A program made the translations under genes and the position numbers. A DNA stretch of 64,000 nucleotides from positions 23,830,432 to 23,894,431 of the forward strand of contig LS997566.1 of assembly GCA_000469685.2 (NCBI GenBank), written 5' to 3'. Under the pieces are notes generated by a model. The model had not been told where the DNA came from and made no database searches. It saw only the letters and a program-made list of their open reading frames with translations. Below are positions 33,105 to 46,300 of this stretch, piece by piece. The DNA is from Haemonchus contortus (lineage: Eukaryota; Nematoda; Chromadorea; Rhabditida; Trichostrongylidae). The first letter of the stretch is position 1, and the number at the start of each line of letters is the position of its first letter.

Positions 33105-33951
33105 TTGTCCCTAAATGAGGAAATAAAATGCTAGCGACTCGGGTGGGTTCGCTGCTCTGTTCCACATTTCTTCACACAGCTATTTGGGTTTAGAAAAGTG
33201 AAGTTATTACGTGTGCTCTGATTATTCCCTGATATTTGCCTTGTCTGCTTCCCTAGCACTGTCCACATCTTGATGCTCAGGCTCGAAGAACCTTGAAGTT
33301 TCAAGAACGTGTGGGTTCAAGGAATGCTTCATCTGAAGGAACGCACTTATTACACGGTTTCCCACCTCAATTTGTAAAGTAGCAGTAGATTTCGTCATCA
33401 TTGCAACCAGTTCAGTAGCTTCTCCATTCTATTTCATAGATTTTGCAGTCACTTTTGCTAAGGTTGCATTCAATTTTGTAAACCTGATTTTTTATTGCGA
33501 AGTCCCTATCTTTATTTTACCTTGATTGAATTCTTACTTTATATTTCATCCGAAAATGTCGAAACTTCATTCAAAGAGTGATTGGACTCCCATTTCTAAA
33601 TTTTGTGCATCCGAACATTCTTCATCACCAAGAAGGCGTTTCCGATGCATTGCTCCTCAGAAACCAGAAGGTTCGAGGAACTGACAAAGGTGTTCTGTGT
33701 TGAACGCGGTTATTTTGAGCGTACTCACAGACTGTTCATGGCACAACACATGGAAATGCTCTTCATTCAAAACCCTAACGCTATTCGTACGACTGACAAC
33801 AGATCGCACATTAAAACACTTGCAAAATCGAGTTCAAAACTCACGGAGTTGATTGCGGAGTTTGCAATATGAGGTCTACAAATAAGAACCACTTTACGAA
33901 ATACAAACGGTTGAAACTTATATGAATTGAAGTGGAAATCCTTAATGTATA

Positions 33952-34850
33952 AGGTTGGAAGATAAGTCCTGCAATACTGAACATGTTCCTCCGGGAAAAA
34001 ACCAAATCTCTTTCCAAATGTTTCCGCGCCCGATTGCGGTTGAGTATTCCGGTAGGATTTCGAAAGAAAAACATAAAAGGGCTTGTGAAAAGGTTTCTCA
34101 TGAACTACGTCTGTTCGACCATTAAGTACGCCTGTCTGACGATGACGAACAGTATGCACGTGGCTGAGTCACCCCTGTTTCGTCCCCCCGGAAGGAATTA
34201 CGAGACATAGTTACCGGAGCTGAGAGCGGGGTGTTTTACCTAAACCATGCACGTGAGTGCCACCGGGTTGCGCCAGGAGAGAAGTCACTTAAGGAGCCTA
34301 AAGCAGACCTTCATGAGATGATGGTTCTATTGTGTTTCTCATGGCTGGGGTGGAATGACCTATTGGGATACGCCAAACAGTGGCACTACAGTGACGGCCA
34401 CAGTCTACGCTGACCAATTGCAAGAATTGGCTGACGTAATGCGAAAGTTACGCCCGAAAAGTTTCAATGTCTTCCTACTCTACGATAACGCAGGCCCGTA
34501 CCAGGCCAACGAAACGCTTCAAAAAATTATGGAACTTGGATACGAACTACTGTTGCATCTGGCTTACTTACTAGACCTAGCACCTTCTGGTCATCACCTA
34601 TTTAGAGCGCTAAAGCACCATCTAATAGACAAGAACTTTGATGATCGTCGTCAACTCGAAAATGAATTCGACCCCTTTTTTCGTCGTGGCCGCCGGAATT
34701 CTGGAAGAGAGGGAATTAGAACTGCCCAAAAGATGGGCACGTGTCCTAGATAAGAATTTTGATTATATTGTAGATTGAAGGTTTTGTTTAATATAGAAAT
34801 ATAAAATTCAGAAACTCATACAATGTGTTGCAGGACTTATCTTCCAACCT
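33952..34850 (+). mobile_element. Mariner-type transposon, internally deleted and inactive
   Basis: The ends are inverted copies of AGGTTGGAAGATAAGTCCTG (33952 and, reversed, 34831-34850). Inside are mariner transposase remnants in two frames: VAPGEKSLKEPKADLHEMM (34270 on), YADQLQELADVMRKLRP, LLYDNAGPYQANETLQKIME and LDLAPSGHHLFRAL. At 899 bp it is shorter than a full mariner (about 1.3 kb); the N-terminal helix-turn-helix part is mostly gone. The third catalytic Asp of the D,D34D triad is Gly here (APSG instead of APSD), exactly 34 residues after the second Asp, so the enzyme is dead independently of the frameshifts. Confidence 0.85.
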
Positions 34851-37034
34851 AATATATATAGGTAACGGGTTGCTTCCACTGTACAGATTTCAGTAACACA
34901 CTGTGTACCATTTCAGGTTCGAAATCAATGGAATCATCTGCAGAAATCATTAAGAGTCCTGCGGGGGACTGACAATACAAGAGAAACATGTCTTTCTGCT
35001 GAATTTTTTGGAACTTGCCGGTTCCAGAAACTCGTAAGGGTCCGACTTGGGTCCAATTAATTCTGTTTGTTCATTCCTTATCACTTACCATCTGGAGGAA
35101 TCGTCCCTCTCGGTGCTTTGTATGTACGTGTAGTTACATTGAAACCGAACTTGAAATTGTGCTTTTAAATATAGCAATATTTATTCTGGATTTTTCGCTT
35201 AAAAATATAAACTCTACTTGTACACTGTATTCTCATTCCAATACCTTGTCAACGTTCAAATACATTATGCCTACCCGCATGGAACTGACAAATGAAGCAA
35301 ATGAAACAATAAGAATAGTGGGCACACAAAATGAGACATTATGCATTCGCGACACGGGCGAGTGCCACAGAGGACCAAACAAGTGCAGCTCGTCGGAAAA
35401 AATAATGCAATAGTAAAACACATTGGGCTATTCTTAAGGTGGACGCATAAATTAATAAGTCTTTCAAAGAAGCACGAAGTATGATGGACTCCTTCACAGT
35501 GATATCAACTTGAAGTCATTTCTTTGTAAGTGTTCGTTTCAAAAGAGAACACTTCCAGGTGATGAGAGAATGACTTAGCGCTAATACTACGAAATGAGCA
35601 TTTACAAGAAATCATCTGGCATTTGTGCATTTGTGTATTGTTTGGAAATCGAAAGTGTTCAGCTGAGGTACTCCTCTACGAATGACTTCAGCATTACAAG
35701 TTTAGTAGGGAAGTAAGCTTAAAGGACCCACACAATCAGCTGATCGCTAAGTGATGAGGCATTGCTTTCTCCCATTCTTTTTTCGTTTGTTATTCTTCTT
35801 GTTGCCGCGATCCCTTATTTAATTGCCTACCCTATGAGGCTGAAAAGGTGAGCTATTTCTGCTGCTACCAAGGTTTTTTGTTTACTGAAGCTCATAGGTG
35901 AATAAATTCTCGCTTACCGTAGTCAGTTATTTGCACCAGGACCCACACGCACGCAACGACCCACACCGTATAACTCGCCCAAACGCCCCATACATCATCT
36001 TCCATTTTTCGTTATAACCTGGATCACCCAGAATTATCGCGAACTGTGCCTTTAAAAGGAGATAACTCTGACTTTCAATTAACATCTCGTATGTGTAATT
36101 CAAGTCTTTTAATGAGCGACAGCACACATCCTCGGTAATAGGCAAACTACTGAAGATCAGAACCAATGAATTCGGAAGCAGTGACAGCCGCGCCCACCTT
36201 CTCTATTTATCTGGAAACACTGAACGGCTGTGCGCTATTCTCACTCTTAGAGTAGGCAATGAGGAATATCTCTCGTCATCTCGGTAGAGAAAGTCAGAAA
36301 CCTTTCAGAATGAGGCTGAACACTTTAAACGGAGTGTAAAGATCAGCGAAGTAGTTGGACCACGATAAAAAGCTGTAGCGTGACTAGTTGGTGAAAGATG
36401 CCACAAACAATACAAAGCTAGACAGAAAGCAAATCTGGCAATTCTGATGCTGTGCTATTTACAAAGTCTTAATCCTGAGAGTGGCCCCCGTGTTGCCGTT
36501 CTCCAGCACAATTCAAGCAAGCCGCAATTTGAGCAATGCAGCGTACCACAAAAGTGAGCAATGTGTATTTCTAGAACGACTGCAGCTGAAGGTTTCTGTC
36601 GCTTGTCGTCAGACAAATTCAATTTTTCCGAAGCTTGGGGACTCAGCCTCGATGTTTGCAATCGATTCAGCCGTCATCTGAGAGTTTTCGATTAGTGTCA
36701 TCCGTCGCGACATCATTTTGCGCGTCCACAGTTGAGCTAAAATCATGGATTAAGAGAAACTCAACAAAATAAATTCTGAGTCTTGGGAGCAATGAATTAG
36801 TTATCCAGTGATGAGTTTAGGAAAACATTATTATTACTTCATTTCTATATGTGTCAACGAACATGGCCGAGCTTCAAAACTCGATTACTGAAGCGAAGTT
36901 CCCATTGAACCACCTTCCTGCCTGTTAACCCATTCAGCTCAGATGCTCATAGGATGGGTCTAACGCTGGAATTACCCGAGTACCCAAACTTCTGATGGTG
37001 ATAGTGATAGAGATCGATAGATGGACATTAAATT
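34851..37034. other. No gene recognised
   Basis: Both strands show only short frames without domains or convincing splice pairs. The longest (35015-35413, plus; 35927-36166, minus) show nothing recognisable. Confidence 0.5.
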
Positions 37035-37210
37035 AAGGATCGTGGTGGCGTATTGAACGCGTATGTGGTCTATACAATGATTTGGGGTGGCCAGCCGATG
37101 TACGAGTCAGTGCTTTTATCTTCCCAGACGGATACGGTACCAATTAACATACGCGGAGAGATGGAGCTTGATCCTGGTCTCAGGCGGATCTTCACTCTAG
37201 GTTTCTCATT
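37035..37210 (-). repeat. tRNA-derived SINE family, truncated copy
   Basis: Shares the family core with 40885-41140, 53795-54045 and 61431-61735: GGTGGCCAGCCGATGTAC, AGTCAGTGCTTTTATC, CCCAGACGGATACGGTACCA. The tRNA-like head is missing. Confidence 0.75.
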
Positions 37211-37299
37211 TATTGAAATCGGAAAACTCTACGGAAACCTTATGAGAAAATGAACTCGAATTTTCGAACTTCCTGTCAAACATAAACATATCTATATAT

Positions 37300-37375
37300 G
37301 AATATGAATAAATAAATGGATACATAGATAGATAGACAAATTAATAAATAATAAATAAATAAATAAAATAAAATG
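37300..37375. repeat. AT-rich simple repeat (AAATA/GATA)
   Basis: Imperfect run of AATAAATAAAT and ATAGATAGATAG units. Confidence 0.85.
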
Positions 37376-37834
37376 CACTCCAACAAAGCACACACTACAG
37401 TGTCATTTTTACAGTACTTCATTTCATGATATGTCTCTGGACATTCCAAAATATGCTATCTCTGAGCTCCATTCAAACTTGCTATTTGTCTTTCATATAT
37501 GTCCTTTTTCGAAGCTCTCGACTCTTCACATTGATTGGTAAGCTTTTGATATGTATTTAATACCAGACTTCAAGTTTACAATACATGCATATGCATGCAA
37601 TCACTAAGCTACAACACCAGTTGGCGAGGAACCTGAACGAAAATGAACACCCCCTCATCCTGAGGCGAGAAATGTTACTATTCAATCAGCCTCAAGAGGT
37701 CAGCATCTCCTTTATTGATTGACGCATTGATTTACGCCATTATGCGATATATTTCCCGTGCTTCCATGACTTTTTATTGCAGAGCAGTACCAAATTATCT
37801 GTATCACCTGCCGTCCCATCGATCATCTATTTCC

Positions 37835-38530
37835 TCAAGACTTTTTTTACGAAAACTCTGAACGAAAAGAATGCTCCTCCCTCCTCAGAGGGAAGACACA
37901 GTACTCTTTTCGTTCAGAGTTTTCGTAAAGAAGCCTGACCATCGCTTTGGCGGTTGTCCAGGTCTTCGTTTTACTCCGTCGGGTAGGGGGGGGGGGGTTC
38001 CACTCAGTGACCTCCCTCCTCATCCAACAGCCATCACGATCGCCTAGCGTGTCCAGCCCGCCTGATCTTCGATTTGAAGTTGTAAACAACAGCACCGCTA
38101 ACCTCGTTCGTTGTCGGAGCTTGGATCTCGGAATTGTCTTCTGCACTTGTGTATGAAGGGAAATCCTATGCATCGGCTTTTCCAAAGCGCACTAAGCGAC
38201 GCTGAGCATGTCCATTCTGCTTGCGCAGGGTCCAAGTTTCCGGGGCGTACTCCAAAGGAGAAAGGTCAGTAGTGTCTAAAGGGTGAGCGCGAAGCGGAGT
38301 GTTTTTTGTCTTGTTCACTACTCCCTCGATGTTCTCAAATACTCCAACGCCGTGTATTTCCTTCTGCTCGGCTCCGGAGCTAGGTCGTTCATCATGTTCA
38401 CTTCTCGACATAGTTGGAGCATTTAGAGGTATTCGTCACCTTTGGGCCAAAGGAGGACATCAGGTACCTTTAGGTCGAACGTTTTTAACGAACATTGCCT
38501 TCGATAAATTCTGTCTTAAGCCGATTATCC
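37835..38530 (-). mobile_element. RTE-type LINE 3' fragment with fold-back end (copy iii)
   Basis: Minus-strand reading: NTPLRAHPLDTTDLSPLEYA with WTLRKQNG (38166-38411), preceded by NIEGVVNKTKNT, and followed by LRQRTRLAVLLFTT and DTLGDRDGCW (37990-38120). At 37846-37925 a 25-bp segment (ACGAAAACTCTGAACGAAAAG) is present in both orientations around a loop of about 35 bases, so the element's end is folded back on itself. Not functional. Confidence 0.7.
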
Positions 38531-38599
38531 CACGAGCGCTGCTGAACTCGCCCAACACTCGTTCCCTTTCTACTTTAAATTTCTTTCACTAGGAGTTCT

Positions 38600-40050
38600 C
38601 TCCCACTGAAAAACTCTAGCCAGTCAGCGACGAGGCTACGAAGGGCGACCCCAGGTGACGGATGAAGGAGTAGATTGCCGATCAAAAATCGTCGGTACCT
38701 GCCTAAAGACGCAGGTGAAAGAATCATCTGTTCTTCTGTGGGTGCAACTGGTACCCTGTACATAGATTCAGTCAATAACAATATTCGGGAGACAATTCGG
38801 AGTTGCCTCCTAAATGAAAACCGCCGTTCACTCTGCGATAGCCTGGCATGATCTCACACAGTAAAGAGCCACGCCAAACGAGCGAAACCAGCCTCACGTC
38901 GGCGCCCGCCTGGTAAGCTACTCGTGGATACCTATACACTTGAAACTGTAACACAAATGTGCCTCGATTTTCCGGACCTGAGGGGCCTTGCGATACAGCG
39001 ACATTGGTCAGGATCGCCCAGGAGAGGCTGCTCTCGCAGCCAAAACAGGCTGCTCAAACGGAGGACTACGATGGCGACCTGCTCTTTTGACGCACGAACG
39101 CTTGCATCGGAAGTGTGTGAAGATCTGATGGTGCAAGCTAGGAAAATCAAGTAGACCAAACAGAATGAGACGAGTAAGCATTGACTGCAGCACGTCATGC
39201 TCGAGTCTAAGAAGAGAACTGTTTCTTGGAACATGCGACGGGCGCCAGCGGTGTAGATGTCCTAGTCAATACGTACTTGGCCATGAACATCGATCCTTAA
39301 GAAAGCTGGACGACCCGAATCGGACGTTTGCGATCAAGAAGATGTGGCTCCACCCCAGCTGTAGCGATCTTTGTTTCTACGCACCAAATCAAGCTTCGAA
39401 GAAGAGGAGCTAGAGGCGTTTTATTTGGACCTGCGAAGGCTCTTCAGAACAAAACCATACTTTCTTTAGGGTCATCGTCGGTGATTTCAACGCTAAAATT
39501 GGCCCTAGAAGTACGGCTAGGAGCAACGTTTCGGGTCTCACGGGACGAAATGGAATGAGCAGGGTGGGTAGAAAGAGCCATAATGAAATAGATCACATCA
39601 TATTCACTCAAAAGTTTTGCCTGACAGATTTCGCTGTTGTGCCGAAGTCCTACACGGGATCGGTCCGTCAACATCTTTGCCTTAGTTCTATTTTCATTAC
39701 GCGGAGGGAGAGGTGCGAAGTTCAGGGAACGAAGCTCCAAGAGTTGTCAACTAGGATCACTTCTCTTCCTTTGCTACTGTCTGGGAATATTTGTTGTTCG
39801 ATGAAGAACATTGATGAAGAAGACAACCGACTCGTCCAGCATCTTCTTGATAGTGCTGGGAAAGCAGATAATCTACAAATAGCCAAGGGACGTCTCTTTT
39901 CGAGGAATCTTGAGCAGATACGTCAGCGTGGAATCGCGTGAACTACAGGCAAACACCAACAAGAACTAGTGAATCCATGCAGAGAAGCGATAAAGGGTGA
40001 TCTGCATTTATGATGATTCTCTGGAGCACGAGACGTACACAGAATAATTG
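38600..40050 (+). mobile_element. RTE-type LINE, 5' part (copy iv)
   Basis: A 5' non-coding region shares AGCGACGAGGCTACG and GTCGGTACC-type words with 21630-21730. Then MATCSFDARTLASEVCEDLM (39071 on), the ELFLGTC block (39210), a degenerate MNIDP-like start (39283), VIGDFNA-like text near 39475, NEIDHIIFTQKFCLTDFAVV (39587), an EEDNRLVQHLLDSAGKAD stretch (39815) and RLFSRNLEQIRQRGIA near 39890. Truncated before the RT. Confidence 0.75.
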
Positions 40051-40314
40051 TTCAAATGAATGCGAAGAAGGCGCCCATGGCAATCCATAGTTTTAACAAC
40101 TAGCTTTGTTTGAATGAGATCTCACCCCCTTAATCAGGGAGTGAGGAAGTGGAAAGAAAAAAGATGTGAACAAGTTTTCGGCCACAATAACTGACAATAG
40201 AAGCTTCCCATGTTGGATTGCATCATTCTCAACGAAAAGCCTGGAGCAAAAAGAGTCAAATGCACCTGTGGGATTAGTTCATGAAGGAATGTTTGTTCGA
40301 GATTTTTGTCGTGC

Positions 40315-43300
40315 TTAACCGAAAAAGCAAAACTCACAGAGAAACTGATACATTTCTTTCCGAAGCAATGGCTGGCAGGTGATGTAAATAGGAAGTCTGA
40401 GGCAGGAGGCGATGACAGTGAGCAGTGAGAGCAGCGCTACAGAGAGCACATAGAACGGAAGATATCTGAAAAATGAATTGCCTAAAGTCAAGAATGAACA
40501 GTCCTCACGAGGTTAACAAACTCACTTCTGGAAAAGGCTTGCTGCATCGAGGTACTCCCAAATCGTAATAATTACCGACAGCAGATTGCTCATCAAATAC
40601 GTACACACAAGGATGATAAGTGTGCGTGTGGCAGCGCGTATTCGAGCCTGAGTTGTAAGTATTGTACTCATCATTTTGCAGCTATCGCTACCTAATGTTC
40701 TATATCAGAACGCGACAGCAGGATGTTACCAGTTCCACGCAATGATCGCCTCCTGGTGGCTTTTGCTTTGACATGCGCTGTTGCATTACTGTTCAAGTAC
40801 CTATGGTGTGAGTGGCTGGAAAGTTGTAACCAGGAAAAGGAGTGCTGCGTACTTAATGTGCTGGACTAAGTAAAGGAGAAAGTTTTTGACGTTGATCAAT
40901 CCCGTCTGCGGTATGCGTCCCCACACTCGACTCTCATACAGAATCGAAGTGCCGTAATGAGTGCGTACGATTTTCAGACGATGTACAAGTCAGCACTTTT
41001 ATCCTCCCAAACGAATCTGGTATCAATAAGCCGACCCCGGAGGGATAGAAGGCTTGGTTGGCCTAGGCGGGCATCGATCCGGGAGTCGAACCCGTGACCG
41101 TGCGTAGGTGAATGCGCCACTTGTACTACGCCACCTCTGCTAGACTAAATTATGCAGCTAGATTCCAGTCCATTACTCGAAAATTTAGCGCAAAAAAGTA
41201 GAGGTTGTTGTCTTCATCGCCGGGTCAGAGCGTTTTTGGGTACTTGCAACAACTTTATGTTCTGAAGAGATTTCTACTTCATACTAGTACCTGTGTGAAA
41301 TGTTTTCAAAAAGAGGTTGGTGCGTGAAACTGGTAACATTCGACAGAAGTACCTTTTTCTGCTTAAAACTCTGTTTGTCTTCAACAAGCGTACTGGATTT
41401 CGACAGGCTGGAGTGAGCTTGTAATCTGTAATCAGAAATACATTTAGAATTTTATATTTGAAGGCAAAGTTCATGATTTTCAAGATATGCTTTTTAGAAC
41501 GAAAAGCAGAAGAATTGGTTGGGTATAGTACATCGGTGATAAAGGGAGCGAGAAAAATTTGCCCCAAAAGTGGTGAAAATAGAGGGTTGTACGAGATTAC
41601 TGTAACGAAAGTGACGTGGAAGGGGTATTTGGACGAGATTCCAGTTTTGCAATAGCACAAGTATCTGACCACATTAAGCTAAAACTGTCCAGAACCGACT
41701 TTTACTGTGGCTATAGGTCAAGTTGTAACTTTCTACATGGGTTCCATTGCATGGTGAATGGTGCTGCCTAAATGCCGTTGAAACTCGTCCTAGCACACAA
41801 GCGGGACGATCTTTAGGCCTTTATAACGCCCTATCTATGTCGTTTTCCCACCTGATAGTGCTACCTATTGTGTACGAGGGGACCAAAGATTTCTCCTCAC
41901 ATGATATCTCATAATCCATTTTACCCGTGAACTTTGCCTTAGAAGGGGATAGATTGGGCTAATCTACTAGGTCAGTAATCTGATCATCAAACTATGAGAA
42001 AGAAGCCGAGAAGCCTCTCTTTCACATACTACGTGCCTTGAGCTTAACGGCATGAAATGGCTCGAAGGCATTTATAGGAAAAGGAATAAATCCATGTTAA
42101 AGGTTTTAGCAGGATCACGTTGGGGGTCTCAAAATTAGCCACTCTTCTCAACACGCGCAACTGTATTTACATCTTGGTTCAGTTTCATAGCCGCATTTAC
42201 ACGCTTTTGGCCCCCTAAATACCTCGTTGAGAGAAGGCAGGGTTGAAGATTCGCTCACTCACGGTCTGTATGTAGGGCTAAAAGATCATCCGTTTGACCT
42301 TGTAATTCCGCTTTTCCACCCTCAAGGGCAAAAGTATTCGCGTTCTGCCTCTGGTTAAGAATTCACATAAATAAATAAGGCTAGTGCTCTTTGGTTCAGT
42401 GATCTTATTGGATGGAAGCCTCGAATTTGCATGAAGCCTTTCTCGACAATGAAAGGAGGCAGTGGTCCGCGAGGTGAACAGATGACGACAGTGAAGAGAA
42501 ATCTTTTCGCCTCACGTCATACCTGAATCTCCATTGAGGTATCTTCGCCCTATGTGGAATCGCTAAACAAGCTACCCATGACTTATGGATGTGCATCAAT
42601 TATGCAGTTGGTCTTTTATTCCTGCCTCTTGTCTGGGGTTTTTAATCAGAAACGATACAAAGGCATTACCAGGAGATAGCAAAAGAGAGAGTATGACTCG
42701 TTTCCATTTTATTAGTCCTTTCATAACCGATGAAAGGGATCCCCAGCAAGCCACATTTTAATGGGTTAACGGAGTGATGCGCAAAGAACTTCCTGCCAGC
42801 GTGATTGATCCCCACGTCTCTGTCCGCTGTGTATCTAGATCGCCAAAATTTGGACCGTGTTTAAACTAGAACGTGCTTCCTCGTTTTTTGTTATCGCAAC
42901 TTTCATCAAAGGGGAGAAAGTAAGCAGAAAAGAGCCGGGAACAGGCAGACATGAACCTATCCTAGTTCATTCCGTATAAGCAGACGCCTGTCCTGGTAGT
43001 GTGGCGGCCATTCATACTGAGCGCAATCTAAATGAAAGGTTTTGCACAAGCCACACAACGTTTCCGTTCCATTCGATATCGTGAGCTGTTCGGCGAATGG
43101 TGACTTTAAATGCCACCTTTGCCTCTCTCACAACTTCCCCTCCTTTATGCAAGCAACTCGATGGAAATGATATTCTTACGAGCATTTAAAACGCAAGTTG
43201 AGCAAGTACAGTGCCTCTTCAGGTATCACGAACTACCCTGAAGACTTTTTTCAGCGGACCTTACCTAAAAAGTACGTATAGCTGTTTGGTAAGTAGGGAT

Positions 43301-46300
43301 TGATTTTCCAGGGTTTTATAGCAAGAACCCTTTGGAGTCGTGCCTTCGTCACAACATGGTTGGCACCCAACGCGGTACGAAGGGTTAGAACATGGTCGCA
43401 GCTCATTTATAAAAAATTGCAATCTTCTTTTTATATTACAAATTGCAATCTATTATTTATATTATATTTAGTTCTCTATATTACATTTAGTTCTTTTATA
43501 TTTTGTTCTTCGAGGAGAGGTCCAAATGGGGAAGACTGCCGCACACCGCCGTCCAAAACACACCAGTTATGCTCCTCAGGTTTCTGTTGGTGAAGGGAGT
43601 AGGAACGATAACTAAGGATGTTCTCTCTCCCAGAAAAATAATATCTATGAAGCTTCTTGGATTTTTTTCAGATTTTTCTTTAAATTTTGTTTAGCTAGGA
43701 CTAACCTGTAAATAAGTCCAGCATTGAGGTAAAGTAAAATGAAGAAAGGCGCAAGGATAGTGAAAATGTTCCTGGAATTTTTTGAGTCAATTATTACCGA
43801 AATATAACTTTTATGTAACAACAAATAACGTGAGCTAAAGAGTAATGCTGCTAGTGATGAAGAACACGTATACCTGAAATAGAATCGCCATATTTTGTTG
43901 AATAGTACGTTTTCGATAACCAGATCCGATGGTTTCACTTCCCACTCATTGAACATACCGATGCATTGAGGGTTTGTTCTGATCTGAAGCGAGAAGCTAT
44001 CAAAGGCAAAATGATAACGTTTTGGGAGCCATTAATTCCGCTTGGGAGCTCCCACCACCCGCTCGGCTTTCATTAAGTGACGTAGCGGCGTTGGAATGGG
44101 TATTTGAATTATGCAATGTTTGCGAAGCTACAGACGCACGATTCACTGGCACTATGCTAGATAATCCAGGTACCTATCATTCGCTTCCAAAAAAGAAAAG
44201 GTTGTATGGTGAGTTCTAGTTCTTGGACCATGTGTATGCTAGCAGCTGATTATTCGACATGTTCCATGTTACACGCACTGGTTCAAGGCAGCAAAAGAAA
44301 CATTAGTGAGTTAGGTAAGCACAAATGCAACGAAGGTAGAAGTCATCCAAAAGTCTGGTTTTACAGACAAAGTTTTACAAGGTTGTAAACATTCTGACCA
44401 TGACAGAGCGTAAACATCTATCGTACGTGGTAAGAAGACATGGCCATACTCCTCGCTCAATACTACCGACCCTCTAGCAATACAAAGAATGATTTGAGAG
44501 TTGCAAGGATGACATAAAAAGCGTACGAGTTCATACAGACTAGCTCGACTGTGACTGGCCACTATTCGTCCTAGCGTCCTACTTCTAACGTTGAAAGTCT
44601 TAGGATGTATTATAAAAAAAGTTTCAACGAGTTCGCGAGGAATCGCGGATCAAATACCAGTAGCCCTTTCCACTCGCTAATATTGCGAACCTATGAATCA
44701 GGAATATGCCACCTCCCCGCCCCTCCCCCTCCTCCTTCCATCTTTTTTTGTTGTTTACAAATGATAACCGGAATCAGGAGTACACATGTTATGACTCCCG
44801 AAACAAGAAACGTTCCTTTCCATTTTCAAATCTTTCAATCAGATGAATTTGGGCATCTCTGCAGTCAAAGACATTAAAATTCTGCCCCAACAATGCTTAC
44901 AAACGTCACTACACCATGCAACTTTAATACATTTGGATTGTAAACGGATAAAAATTCAGTTTCTGATAAGGTTCTCAGTAGAGCGGGAGTGCTTCCGGAA
45001 AAAGGTACAAGTTTGAAAAGCTAGCTTAGTGGGCTAGATTCATTTGGACGGTCCAACTGCTTTGGATTTAGAGAGCTCGGATCTTTCCTATCAGTTGATC
45101 CCCAATTTCATGTATACCGATGGGTGTTGCTGAGGACTGCGACAAATATTCACAGTAAAGTTCCGGTTAGGTAATAGTAGAGGGAAGAGTGAGATAGTGT
45201 CAAAGTGTAGTCATGTCTGCGTATTTTGTTGAGACGGAGTCACCAAAGATGTTGAGCTAGCAGAACCCACCGTAACTTCTTCAAGCATCGTGCCTTTGCT
45301 AATCATTCCAGCCATCACAGCGATGAAAGCGATCGTTTTCCGATGATGCTGGAGGAACGCCACCTTGTTGCTGTTCACCGTAATGCAGTACCTACAATAA
45401 ACAACAAGTAAACAAAAAATAGGAGGTTAAAGTAGAAAAATTGAGTGAAAAGAACTGCTCGAATAACCGCACGACATGATCCCATTTAACTGTTACCTTT
45501 CGATGGCGGCGAAGGTGATCAGGTAGGTGGAAGCGGTGATGCCGATATGAGATATGGTCAACATTGGAACCATGTAAGAGACCCTGAAAATATTCGTAAG
45601 TTTCACTAAACGTTACTATCTGCGGGTTCTCTCAAGAGAACTCGGACCTTCTAGGTTGAAACTATTCGAACAGTTGTTATACATGGAGAATAGAAAAGAG
45701 TAAGTCTTCCAGCGCGACTGCTAAAAATTTCATTGTTCTTAGGCCCCTTGTAAAAGCAAAGAATCATGTGTGGCATATGGCAGATGAAGGAACGCCTAGC
45801 AGCTAGCACAACCAAATGGTCGTTTCTTTTCACATTTCCAGCAATTCTGCAAGCATTTCAGTGAGTTCCATGGGAGCGTACTTAACCGGTTTCCTTCTTT
45901 GGACTCGAATTTCTTGAGAAAGAAGGTGATCTCTTAAGAAAGCGAACTTGCGGTCGTCGTAGTTCGTACAAAAACAGCAGAGGTAGTGTACAACCAAATG
46001 ATGGACTACCAGGCGCATGATCAGAAGATCGAATCCTGGGTCGATACTCGCCAAGGCTCATGGTTCCTTCCACACCACCAAGGTTCATTAGTTACATACT
46101 TACTTAACATTTAAGAATCTCAGCCAAGTAGCGCCATTTTTGCATGTATAGAGTTGTGTAGAACCTTCAATGCTAGTACGCTAAGGGAGAAATAGAAGGT
46201 CCTTATTCTATATAGCATAAGGAGCCTCTATCAAGGAGCGTTCCCGTGCACTGTGAGAAGAGCTTACCCTTGACTTTAGGATGGGAGGTCCACCTGATGA

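Noticed and set aside
33841..34101. Minus-strand frames over the mariner copy
   Set aside because: Shadows of the plus-strand transposase remnant.
41085..41140. A genuine tRNA gene
   Set aside because: A and B boxes are present but the acceptor and anticodon stems do not form and the sequence continues into a repeated body, so it is a SINE head.
41274..41672. Minus-strand 132-residue frame as an extra GPCR loop exon
   Set aside because: No acceptor or donor in the right phase, and the known exons already join in frame without it.
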